Assembly: GCF_004795895.1 (NCBI RefSeq)
Contig: NZ_CP039250.1
Coordinates: 3,844,001 to 3,908,000 of the forward strand
Source of the DNA: Sphingopyxis sp. PAMC25046
GTDB lineage: Bacteria > Pseudomonadota > Alphaproteobacteria > Sphingomonadales > Sphingomonadaceae
Reading direction: 5' to 3'
DNA: 64,000 bases
The notes under the pieces were generated by a model that was not told the DNA's origin, ran no database searches, and was given only the letters and a program-made list of their open reading frames with translations. A program made the translations under genes and the position numbers. Shown here in pieces: positions 18,783 through 27,071 of the stretch (the first letter of the stretch is position 1; the number at the start of each line of letters is the position of its first letter).

Positions 18783-19304
18783 ATGAACACAAGGTCGACG
18801 GGGAAATCGGCAGGCAGGGCAGAGGGAAAAATGGAAAAGCGTGGCGACTATGACCCGAGCAGTCCGACCTTCCGCCTGGAAAACTCGCCGTTCTACCTGA
18901 TGGCGCATGCCGATTTCAAATATCACGAAGATATGGACAAGGTGCTGCACAAGCACGGCGTGTCGAAACCTATCTATCGTGTCATGACGGTGCTGCGCGA
19001 ACATCAGCCCGCGAGCATCGGCGCGATCGCCGAAGCCGCACTGACCAAGCGGTCGACGATCAGCCGGATCATCGACCGCATGATCGAGCAGGGCCTCGTC
19101 TCGACCGAACCCAATCCGGAAGACAACCGGATCACCGAAGTTACGCTGACTGCCGCCGGCCAACAGACGCTGCGCAAGCTGACGCCGATCGTCGGACGCC
19201 AGTTCACGCGCGCGATGGACGGCGTCAGCAATCGTGACATCGCCCATTTGCTGCGCACGCTTCAAAAGATCAGCGCCAACCTCAGCAAGCTTCCGATCGA
19301 ATAG
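18783..19304 (+). CDS. MarR-family regulator
   Basis: A 173-residue MarR protein with a charged 30-residue N-terminal extension before the first helix (FRLENSPFYLMAHADFKYHE). The winged HTH has recognition sequence IAEAALTKRSTISRIIDRMI and wing NPEDNRITEVTLT. ATG 18783 is the only good start. It faces the amidohydrolase gene tail to tail (10 bp). Effector unknown; the palindromes upstream of neighbouring peptidase and hydrolase genes are candidate targets. Confidence 0.87.
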   Translation: MNTRSTGKSAGRAEGKMEKRGDYDPSSPTFRLENSPFYLMAHADFKYHEDMDKVLHKHGVSKPIYRVMTVLREHQPASIGAIAEAALTKRSTISRIIDRMIEQGLVSTEPNPEDNRITEVTLTAAGQQTLRKLTPIVGRQFTRAMDGVSNRDIAHLLRTLQKISANLSKLPIE

Positions 19305-19314
19305 CGTCGGCGGC

Positions 19315-20718
19315 TCAGCGTGCCGGGCCGTCGACGACGATCTTGCCGTCGGCGACGATATAGCGGACGTCACGAAGATTCTTCAACGAATCGAGCGGAT
19401 TGGCGCCAATGATCAAAAGGTCGGCGATCTTGCCCCTCTCGACCGTGCCGAGCTTGTCGCCCATGCGCATGATCTCCGCCCCGACGCGCGTCGCCGATGC
19501 CAGGACATCGGCGTTGCTCATCCCCGCCTCGCTCAAATAATCGAGTTCGCGGAAATAGGCGTCGGGATAGCGCACGTCGTTCTCGAACGGGATATCGGTG
19601 CCGACGCCGATCGGCACCCCGGCGCGATAGGCTTCGGCGACGCGTTTCAGATGGTCCTGCTGATCGATCACGAAACGGCGCGAATGGGTGTGATAGAAGC
19701 CGCCGGTAGGGATTCCCGCGGTCGGATAGCCGCCGTTCAGCAGATTGTCGAAAGCCCCGATCGTGGGCACGAATGCCGTGCCATGCTTCTTCATCAACGG
19801 CACCGCCTGGTCGCTCATCAGCAGCGGATGCTCGAGCGTGTCGACCCCCGCCTCGATCGCCCAGTCGGTATATTTGCCATAGCTGTCGATCGCGACGGGC
19901 ACTCCCAGCGAATGCGCTTCGTCGATCGCGGCAGCGAGTTCCTCCTTGTCGGCCGGCGCACCGAGCTTGATCCAGTCGGCGAGGCTCCGGATCTGCTGCC
20001 GCACCGCCGTGCGCCATTCCCACGGGCCGTTGAAACCCTTGCTCGGCCCGCCCAGCGCAGGCTTCTGCCGGCCCGTCGCGGTCGAGGTCACTTCGTCGCC
20101 ATGGCCGCCGGTTGTCGCAATGATGCGCCCGCTCCACAGCACGCGCGGCCCGCGAATGATTCCGCGTTCGACTGCTTCCTTGATCCGCAGCGCGACATCA
20201 TCGACCGTACCGACGTCGCGCGCCGCGGTGATGCCGGCGCCGATCAACTGTTCGGCCAGCGCGACGCCCCGGATCGCGGCACCCGCCGGGCTGTCCGAAT
20301 ATTTGCCGAAGTCATGGCAACGCTGCTGCGTGAAATGGATGTGAAGGTCGATCAGGCCCGGCATGATATAAAGGCCCGTCGCGTCGATGGTTCGCGCGGC
20401 CCCGGCCGGCACCGGCGTCGCCCCGGCCGCCCCGGCCGAAACGATCCGGTCGCCCTGCATCACCACCACCGCATTGGAAATCGGCGCGCCGCCTCGCCCG
20501 TCGATCAGCGTTCCGCCGGTGATCACCACGACCGGTTCCGCGCTGCGATCGACCGGCGGGATCGGCAGGCGGCGCACGTCGTCGGTGGTTTCGGGAATCG
20601 GGCGCGTCGCGGCGTGGAGATGCGCGGGCAGCATCGCGAGCGCGACAAGCATTCCCGCTCCCAAAAACGCATATTTCCGGGGGAAACGGAGCGAACTGCG
20701 AACGGCTGCGACGGACAT
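19315..20718 (-). CDS. Secreted amidohydrolase-family protein (imidazolonepropionase/prolidase-like)
   Basis: A 467-residue metal-dependent hydrolase with a signal peptide (about residues 13-38, ending LHA). The first-strand metal motif is DLHIHF (MPGLIDLHIH), and the C-terminal Asp is in GVGTDIPFENDVRY; the last beta-sandwich part is GKIADLLIIGANPL. Family members cleave cyclic amides or act as Xaa-Pro or other dipeptidases. ATG 20718 with GGGAGG upstream was chosen over an earlier in-frame start. Together with the nearby peptidases it suggests periplasmic processing of peptides or lactams. Confidence 0.85.
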   Translation of the reverse strand: MSVAAVRSSLRFPRKYAFLGAGMLVALAMLPAHLHAATRPIPETTDDVRRLPIPPVDRSAEPVVVITGGTLIDGRGGAPISNAVVVMQGDRIVSAGAAGATPVPAGAARTIDATGLYIMPGLIDLHIHFTQQRCHDFGKYSDSPAGAAIRGVALAEQLIGAGITAARDVGTVDDVALRIKEAVERGIIRGPRVLWSGRIIATTGGHGDEVTSTATGRQKPALGGPSKGFNGPWEWRTAVRQQIRSLADWIKLGAPADKEELAAAIDEAHSLGVPVAIDSYGKYTDWAIEAGVDTLEHPLLMSDQAVPLMKKHGTAFVPTIGAFDNLLNGGYPTAGIPTGGFYHTHSRRFVIDQQDHLKRVAEAYRAGVPIGVGTDIPFENDVRYPDAYFRELDYLSEAGMSNADVLASATRVGAEIMRMGDKLGTVERGKIADLLIIGANPLDSLKNLRDVRYIVADGKIVVDGPAR

Positions 20719-20733
20719 GGCGACCTCCCATAA

Positions 20734-20749
20734 ATGTGAATTTACACAT
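20734..20749. promoter_or_regulatory. Palindrome upstream of the amidohydrolase
   Basis: ATGTG, six bases, CACAT: an interrupted dyad placed 16-31 bp before the amidohydrolase ATG, in the AT-rich divergent region with the TPR protein. Its TGTGAA element resembles the sequence near 9400. Probable repressor site; the regulator is not identified. Confidence 0.4.
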
Positions 20750-20846
20750 GATTTAAAGCGCGATTTGCTTGACGAAACAAGAGGGATTTGCTTCGCTCTC
20801 CCTGGCGGCTCGATCGGCAAGCGATCGCAGCCGCGGGAACCGCGAC

Positions 20847-22661
20847 ATGCAGCTGGCAGAATCGCAGGCAATGATCGGGCAGCAACTCGGCGATGCGATG
20901 GCGCTCGCCCGCACCGGACAACTCGACGCGGCAGAAGCCGGCCTGCGTCGGATATTGATCGCCGTTCCCGATCACCATGATGCGTTGCAGTTGCTGGGAA
21001 TGGTCGCTCGCAGCCGCGGCGACCATGATGCCGCGATTGCCCTGTTCGACCGCTCGCTCGCTATCCGGCCGGATCAGCCCCATGTCCTCAACAATTTCGG
21101 CAACAGCCTGACGGATAGAGGCCGATACGCCGACGCAGTGCAAGCCTATGAAAGGGCGCTCGCGCTAAAGCCGGGTTATGCCGACGCCCGGATGAATCTC
21201 GCACTCGCCCTGCTGGCGCTCGGCCAACCGGCATCGGCCTGCGATACGCTGCAACCGGCACTCGGTGCCGGGCCCGACCATGCCCGGTCGTGGGCAATAC
21301 TCGGGCAGGCGCTTGGCGACATGAAACAGGGTGCGCGCGCCATCGATGCCTGGCGCACTGCGCTGCGCCTGCGACCCGGTCACCTCCCCTGGCTCCACAA
21401 TCTGGCGGTCGCATTGCGGGTCGCCGGCCGCGCCGGCGAGGCCCTGCCAATCTTTCGCGAATGCGCCGCCCGCTCGGCCAGCGAGGCGAAAATCCACTAT
21501 AACCTTGGCCACTGTCTGCAGGATCTGGGGCGGATCGACGCGGCAGCCGAAGCCTATCGCCGCGCGATCCGGCTGACGCCGGCCGATGCCGAAATCCATG
21601 ATTCGCTGAGCCGGATGCTGTGGAAGCACGGCCGGATACAGGCCCATGTGCAGAGCTATCGCGAAGCGCTCGTCGATCGCCCCGACGATCCGGGCCTGCT
21701 CGCGGGACTGGCGAACCGGTTGACGCTGGCGGGCGAACCGCAGGCCGCGGCGGACCTGTTGGCGCCCGCGACCGCGCGCGGCATCGGCGGTGCCGATCTC
21801 CATTACCGGCGTGGCCAGGCGCTCTGGTCGGCCCGCCAGCCTGATCCGGCGCTCGTGGCGTTCGACGCGGCGCTCGCCACCGACGCCGGACATGCCGCCA
21901 GCCTGCGCGAGTCGGCTCGCGCGCTCCTCATCCTCGACCGTCCCGCCGACGCGCTTCCGCGGATCGCGCGCCGGCTCGCCGCCGATCCGGCGGACCAGCA
22001 GGCGCTCGCATTGCAAGGCATAATGTGGCGCCTGACCGGTGACGCGCGCGCAAAATGGCTGACCGATCCCGGGTTGATCGGCGCCGCCCGGCTCGCGCCC
22101 GGCAATGGCGACGTCGCCAGCTTCAACCGTCAACTCGACCGTGCGCTGGGCGCGCTCCATATCGGCAGCCAACATCCGCTCGAACAGACGCTGCGCGGTG
22201 GCACCCAGACCGCCGACGATCTCTTCAGCCGCGACGTCCCGGAGATCATGGCGGTTCGCGCGATGATCGAAGCGGGGGTCCGCCGATATATCGACGCGTT
22301 GCCCGCCGATCCCGCGCATCCGTTTCTGTGTCGCAAGGCGTCGGGCTTTGCCTTTTCGGGTTCGTGGTCGGTCCGGCTGCACAGCGGCGGCCATCACCAG
22401 AACCATATTCACCCGGAAGGCTGGATCAGCGCCGTCTATTATGTCGCGCTGCCCGACGCGATCGCCGACGGCGAGCAGGGGTGGCTGAAATTTGGCGAGA
22501 CGGGGCTGAACCTGGGCGAACGCGAACAGATCGCGCGGACCGTCCGCCCCGAACCCGGCCTGCTCGTTCTTTTTCCGTCCTATTTCTATCACGGGACGAT
22601 CCCCTTCGCCGCCGACGATCACCGCACCACCATCGCCTTCGACATCGTGCCGACGAGCTGA
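20847..22661 (+). CDS. TPR-repeat protein with C-terminal 2OG-Fe(II) oxygenase domain
   Basis: A 604-residue protein. Tandem 34-residue TPR units fill about residues 20-340 (for example LNNFGNSLTDRGRYADAVQAY and IHYNLGHCLQDLGRIDAAAE). The last 150 residues form a double-stranded beta-helix of the 2OG-FeII_Oxy_5 type: metal His in NHIHPEGWISAVYYV, then a second His in YFYHGTIPF and an Arg in HRTTIAFDI. Such fusions hydroxylate or modify protein or small-molecule targets; the TPRs would hold a partner. No signal peptide. ATG 20847 is the first good start; an upstream TTG at 20769 is possible. The target is unknown. Confidence 0.8.
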   Translation: MQLAESQAMIGQQLGDAMALARTGQLDAAEAGLRRILIAVPDHHDALQLLGMVARSRGDHDAAIALFDRSLAIRPDQPHVLNNFGNSLTDRGRYADAVQAYERALALKPGYADARMNLALALLALGQPASACDTLQPALGAGPDHARSWAILGQALGDMKQGARAIDAWRTALRLRPGHLPWLHNLAVALRVAGRAGEALPIFRECAARSASEAKIHYNLGHCLQDLGRIDAAAEAYRRAIRLTPADAEIHDSLSRMLWKHGRIQAHVQSYREALVDRPDDPGLLAGLANRLTLAGEPQAAADLLAPATARGIGGADLHYRRGQALWSARQPDPALVAFDAALATDAGHAASLRESARALLILDRPADALPRIARRLAADPADQQALALQGIMWRLTGDARAKWLTDPGLIGAARLAPGNGDVASFNRQLDRALGALHIGSQHPLEQTLRGGTQTADDLFSRDVPEIMAVRAMIEAGVRRYIDALPADPAHPFLCRKASGFAFSGSWSVRLHSGGHHQNHIHPEGWISAVYYVALPDAIADGEQGWLKFGETGLNLGEREQIARTVRPEPGLLVLFPSYFYHGTIPFAADDHRTTIAFDIVPTS

Positions 22662-22675
22662 GCGGCCGTCAAAAT

Positions 22676-22691
22676 ACTTGCATGTGCAAGT
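22676..22691. promoter_or_regulatory. Palindrome ACTTGCA-TG-TGCAAGT before the cyclase operon
   Basis: Perfect seven-base arms with a two-base centre, located 37-52 bp before the cyclase ATG, where it would overlap a promoter. The size and compact symmetry are typical of MarR or TetR operators. Confidence 0.55.
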
Positions 22692-22727
22692 TTATCATTG
22701 CACATTCCGGTTCGAGAGGAGTTCAGA

Positions 22728-23507
22728 ATGGCCAATCAGATTCTTCAGCAGTTCGCCGCCGGGGTCGCTTCGGGTGCGATCCGCACGATCGACCTCACCC
22801 AGACGCTGTCGCCCGAAACGCCGACGCTGGTCCTGCCACCCGAATTCGGCCAGTGCGCCGCGTTCAGCCAGGAAGAAATCTCGCGATACGATGATCGCGG
22901 CGTCGCGTGGTACTGGAACAATTTCACCGTCAGCGAGCACACCGGCACGCATTTCGACGCGCCGATCCACTGGATCACGGGCAAGGACCTGCCGAACAAT
23001 GCCGTCGATACGGTCGCACCCGCCGATTTCGTCGCCGAAGCCGTGGTCATCGACATTTCGGACAAGGCGGCCGTCGATCCCGATTATCTGCTCACCGTCG
23101 CCGACATCGAAGCGTGGGAGGCCGACCATGGCCGCATCCCGCCGCGTAGCTGGGTGATGCTTCGCACCGACTGGTCGAAGCGCGACGTCGACGCCTATAC
23201 CAACCGGCGCGAAGACGGTGCGCACACGCCGGGACCGTCGGCCGAGGCGGTGCGGTTCCTCGTCGACGAACGCGACGCCCACGGACTGGGGGTCGAAACG
23301 ATCGGGACCGACGCCGGGCAGGCGCATCTGCTCGACCCCGCCTATCCCGCGCACACCCTGTTCCACGCCGCGGGCCGTTACGGTCTGCAGTGCCTCGAGA
23401 ATCTCGACCAGTTGCCCGCGACGGGCAGCGTGATCGTCGCCGCGCCGCTCAAGATCAAGGGCGGCTCGGGCAGCCCCTTGCGCGTCCTCGCGCTCGTGGC
23501 GGACTGA
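22728..23507 (+). CDS. Cyclase family protein (kynurenine-formamidase fold)
   Basis: A 259-residue metal-dependent hydrolase. The signature HTGTHFDAPIHW (about residues 64-75) supplies the zinc ligands of the bacterial KynB/cyclase fold. Bacterial KynB proteins are usually near 210 residues, so this longer relative may act on another amide, lactone or carbamoyl bond. ATG 22728 has GAGAGGAG upstream; an ATG at 22698 lies in the operator region. It is followed after seven bases by indolepyruvate oxidoreductase genes, suggesting a common aromatic-keto-acid or tryptophan-related route (inference). Confidence 0.83.
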   Translation: MANQILQQFAAGVASGAIRTIDLTQTLSPETPTLVLPPEFGQCAAFSQEEISRYDDRGVAWYWNNFTVSEHTGTHFDAPIHWITGKDLPNNAVDTVAPADFVAEAVVIDISDKAAVDPDYLLTVADIEAWEADHGRIPPRSWVMLRTDWSKRDVDAYTNRREDGAHTPGPSAEAVRFLVDERDAHGLGVETIGTDAGQAHLLDPAYPAHTLFHAAGRYGLQCLENLDQLPATGSVIVAAPLKIKGGSGSPLRVLALVAD

Positions 23508-23514
23508 GGCAGAG

Positions 23515-25638
23515 ATGGCCGAGCGGTCGTTCAAGGCGGAGGTCGAGCAGCTCAGGCTCGGCGACGGCGAGATTTTCGAAGGCGAAGGCATTCTTGCGGT
23601 TACCAAGGCGCTGCTCCAGGCCGGGGTCGCCTATGTCGGCGGTTATCAGGGGTCGCCGATCAGCCATTTGATGGACGTGTTCGCCGACGCGAGCGACCTG
23701 ATGGCGGGGCTCGGCGTCCATTTCGAAAGCTCGGCGAGCGAGGCAACCGCCGCGGCGATGCTGGCGGCATCGGTGAACTATCCGCTGCGCGGCGCGGTTG
23801 CGTGGAAATCGGTGGTCGGCACCAATGTCGCATCGGACGCCCTCTCGAACGTCTCGTCGGGCGGCGTGACCGGCGGTGCGCTGATCATCCTCGGCGAGGA
23901 TTATGGCGAGGGCTCGTCGATCATGCAGGAGCGTACGCATGCCTTTGCGATGAAGTCGCAGATGTGGCTGCTCGACCCGCGGCCCAGCCTGCCGCTGATC
24001 GTCGACATGGTCGAAAAGGGGTTCGAGCTGTCCGAGGCGTCGAACACCCCCGTGATGCTCGAACTGCGCGTAAGGGCGTGTCACGTCACCGGAAGCTTCG
24101 TCGCACGCGACAACCGGCGACCCCCGCTGACCGTCGCCGACGCCGCGGCATCTCCGACGCGCGACACCAGCCGTATCGTCCTGCCGCCCGCCAATTTCCT
24201 GCACGAGGTCGAAAAGATCGAAAAGCGCTGGCCCGCGGGCATCGACTTCGTGAAGCGGAACGGACTCAACGAGCATTTCGGCACCGCCAGCGACGAGATC
24301 GGCATCATCGTCCAGGGCGGGCTGTTCAATTCGCTCAATCGCGCGCTCGAACTGGTCAACCTGTCCGATGCGTTCGGCAACGCTGCGCTGCCTGTCTATG
24401 TCCTCAACGTCACCTATCCGCTGATCCCCGACGAGGTGCAGGCCTTTTGCGCGGGCAAGCGCGCGGTGCTCGTGGTCGAGGAAGGCCAGCCCGAATTCAT
24501 CGAGCACGAACTCAACACGCTCGTCCGGCGCGCCGACCTCCAGACCCGCATCGTCGGCAAGGAGGTGCTCCCGCGCGCGGGCGAATATACCGCGGCGGTC
24601 ATCAGGGACGGCATCGCGAAATTCCTCCGCGCCCACGCCCCCGAGCGCGCACCGGCCGAGGAAGCGGCGCGCGCGCCGGCCCTGCCGCCGAGCGCCGTGC
24701 CGCAACGCCCGGCCGGCTTTTGCACCGGCTGCCCCGAACGGCCGATCTTTTCGGCGATGAAGCTGGTGCAGAAGGATATCGGCGAACTCCACGTTTCGGC
24801 GGATATCGGCTGCCATCTCTTTTCGATCCTGCCGCCGTTCCACATCGGCAACACCACGATGGGCTATGGCCTCGGCACCGCGGGCGCGTCGGCGTTCAAG
24901 CCCGAGGGCAAGCGCGCCGTCGCGATCATGGGCGACGGCGGATTCTGGCACAACGGGCTGACCTCGGGCATCGGCAACGCGGTCTTCAATCAGGACGACA
25001 ATCTGACGATCATCGTCGACAACGGCTATTCGGCCGCGACCGGCGGTCAGGACATCCCCTCGTCGCGCGCGACGCCGCCGCACCGCCAGACGAACAATCC
25101 GATCGAGCGCGCGGTGCGCGGCGTCGGCATCGCCTGGGCGCGGACACGCACGCGCACCTATGACGTCGCAGGAATGCGCGATGCGATCCGCGACGCGCTG
25201 ACCACGCCCGAAAAGGGCCCGAAAGTGCTCGTCGCGCAGTCCGAATGCCAGCTCAATCGCCAGCGGCGCCTCAAGCCGCAACTCGCGAAGGCGATGAAAG
25301 CGGGCGAGCGGGTCGTGCGCGAGCGCTTCGGCGTCGATCCCGACACCTGCACGGGCGACCATAGCTGCATCCGCCTGTCGGGCTGCCCGTCGCTGACGAT
25401 CCGCGCGAACCCCGACCCGCTGCGACAGGACCCCGTCGCGCATGTCGAGAACAGCTGCGTCGGCTGCGGCGTCTGCGGCGAGGTCAGTCACGCCGCCGTG
25501 CTCTGCCCTTCCTTCTACAAGGCGCGGATCATCGCAAACCCCAACGGGCGCGACCGCGTGCGCCAACGGCTGCGCGGCTGGGTGATCGGCGCACTCCAGA
25601 AGCGATCGGCGCGCAAGCTTGCTGCGAGGGCGTTCTGA
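23515..25638 (+). CDS. iorA: Indolepyruvate:ferredoxin oxidoreductase, alpha-type subunit
   Basis: A 707-residue TPP- and Fe-S-dependent 2-oxoacid oxidoreductase subunit. The N-terminal pyrimidine-binding part begins at GYQGSPISHLMDVF; the TPP diphosphate motif is GDGGFWHNGLTSGIGNAVFN (about 470-490); the tail has ferredoxin-like clusters CTGDHSCIRLSGCPS and NSCVGCGVCGEV with a final CP. Family members convert aryl pyruvates plus CoA to aryl-acetyl-CoA with ferredoxin reduction. The stop shares one base with the next ATG. A different 2-oxoacid substrate cannot be excluded. Confidence 0.87.
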   Translation: MAERSFKAEVEQLRLGDGEIFEGEGILAVTKALLQAGVAYVGGYQGSPISHLMDVFADASDLMAGLGVHFESSASEATAAAMLAASVNYPLRGAVAWKSVVGTNVASDALSNVSSGGVTGGALIILGEDYGEGSSIMQERTHAFAMKSQMWLLDPRPSLPLIVDMVEKGFELSEASNTPVMLELRVRACHVTGSFVARDNRRPPLTVADAAASPTRDTSRIVLPPANFLHEVEKIEKRWPAGIDFVKRNGLNEHFGTASDEIGIIVQGGLFNSLNRALELVNLSDAFGNAALPVYVLNVTYPLIPDEVQAFCAGKRAVLVVEEGQPEFIEHELNTLVRRADLQTRIVGKEVLPRAGEYTAAVIRDGIAKFLRAHAPERAPAEEAARAPALPPSAVPQRPAGFCTGCPERPIFSAMKLVQKDIGELHVSADIGCHLFSILPPFHIGNTTMGYGLGTAGASAFKPEGKRAVAIMGDGGFWHNGLTSGIGNAVFNQDDNLTIIVDNGYSAATGGQDIPSSRATPPHRQTNNPIERAVRGVGIAWARTRTRTYDVAGMRDAIRDALTTPEKGPKVLVAQSECQLNRQRRLKPQLAKAMKAGERVVRERFGVDPDTCTGDHSCIRLSGCPSLTIRANPDPLRQDPVAHVENSCVGCGVCGEVSHAAVLCPSFYKARIIANPNGRDRVRQRLRGWVIGALQKRSARKLAARAF

Positions 25639-27071
25639 TGCGCCGGCGCGAACGCATCACCATCGCGGTGCTCGGCCTCGGCGGTCAGGGCGGCGGCGTG
25701 CTCGCCGACTGGATCGTCCAGCTCGGCATGAAAAACGGCTATGTCGCGCAGGGCACGTCGGTCCCCGGCGTCGCACAGCGCACCGGCGCGACGGTCTATT
25801 ATATCGAGATGTTCCCGGCCGGAAGCGCGGCGCAGCCCGTGCTTGCGCTGATGCCGGTACCCGGCGACGTCGATATCGTCGTGGCATCCGAACTGATGGA
25901 AGCGGGCCGCGCGATCCTGCGCGGCTTCGTGTCGCAGGACACGCTGCTGATCGGTTCGACGCACCGCGTCTATGCCATCGATGAAAAGTCGGCGATGGGC
26001 GACGGCCGCGCAAGCGGGGAACGCATCATCGCCGCCGCGCACGAGCGCGCGCGCCGCTTCATCGGTTTCGACATGGACGACGCCGCCGACCGGGCAGGCA
26101 GCGTGATCAGCTCGATCATGTTCGGTGCGCTCGCGGGCAGCGGCGCCCTGCCCTTTTCGCGCGCCGCGTTCGAGGACGCGATCCGCGCCGGCGGCAAGGC
26201 GATCGACGCCAATCTGCGCGGCTTTTCGGCTGGCTTCGACACCGCACAGGGCAAGGCGGAAGCCGCACCCGCCTCGCCGCCCCCCGTCGCCCCCACCACC
26301 GAAGCCGGGCGCGCGCTGCTCGCGCGCATCGAAGCCAAGCTGCCGCCCGAAGCGCATGAATTTTCGGTCGAGGGCGTGAAGCGGCTGATGGATTATCAGG
26401 ACGCCGCCTATGCCGGTCTTTATCTCGACCGGCTCGAAAGCCTTGATCGGGACCCCGAACTCGTCACCGAGGCCGCCCGGCATCTTGCGCTCTGGATGTC
26501 CTATGAAGACACGATCCGCGTCGCGGGGCTGAAGGTCCGCGCCAGCCGCTTCGCGCGCGTGCGCGGCGAAGTGAAGGCGAAAGACGACCAGATCGTCCAG
26601 CTCACCGAATATATGCACCCGCGCCTCGAAGAGATTTGCGAGACGATGCCCGCGGCGCTCGGTCGCCGCATCCTCGCCAGCCGGTCGCTCTCGCGCCGCC
26701 TGAAACCGCTGTTCACCAAGGGCCGGCACGTCGAAACGACCAGCCTGCGCTGGTTCCTGATGCTGTCGCTACTCGCCGGCTGGCGGCGCTGGCGGCGCGG
26801 CACGCTGCGCTACAGGCTGGAACAGGCACGCATCGAGGACTGGCTGGCGCTCGTCCGCGCCGCCGACCCCGCGACCGCCCTGGAACTCGTAAAATGCCAG
26901 CGGCTGATCAAGGGCTATGGCGATACGTTCGAACGCGGGCTCGGCAATTATGCACGTATCGTCGATCGCTATCGCACCGGCAGCCTCGCAGCCGCCGACA
27001 TCGCCCGCCTGCGCGACGCCGCGCTGGCCGACGAGGATGGCAAGGCGCTGGCGCTAGCCCTCGCCTCCTGA
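25638..27071 (+). CDS. iorB: Indolepyruvate oxidoreductase, beta-type subunit with C-terminal DUF6537-like extension
   Basis: A 477-residue protein. Residues 1-200 are the gamma/beta domain of 2-oxoacid:ferredoxin oxidoreductases (VLGLGGQGGGVLADW, GVAQRTGATVYYIE). The rest, after a Pro/Ala-rich linker near residue 215, is a helical region (KRLMDYQDAAYAGLYLDRLE) found in long IOR proteins of proteobacteria. In many relatives alpha and beta are one polypeptide; here they are split with a TGATG junction. The last 18 bases overlap the convergent DUF885 gene. Confidence 0.85.
   Translation: MRRRERITIAVLGLGGQGGGVLADWIVQLGMKNGYVAQGTSVPGVAQRTGATVYYIEMFPAGSAAQPVLALMPVPGDVDIVVASELMEAGRAILRGFVSQDTLLIGSTHRVYAIDEKSAMGDGRASGERIIAAAHERARRFIGFDMDDAADRAGSVISSIMFGALAGSGALPFSRAAFEDAIRAGGKAIDANLRGFSAGFDTAQGKAEAAPASPPPVAPTTEAGRALLARIEAKLPPEAHEFSVEGVKRLMDYQDAAYAGLYLDRLESLDRDPELVTEAARHLALWMSYEDTIRVAGLKVRASRFARVRGEVKAKDDQIVQLTEYMHPRLEEICETMPAALGRRILASRSLSRRLKPLFTKGRHVETTSLRWFLMLSLLAGWRRWRRGTLRYRLEQARIEDWLALVRAADPATALELVKCQRLIKGYGDTFERGLGNYARIVDRYRTGSLAAADIARLRDAALADEDGKALALALAS

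Noticed and set aside
20769..20846. Upstream TTG start for the TPR-oxygenase
   Set aside because: It adds 26 residues without family likeness; ATG 20847 begins where the helical repeat region approaches.
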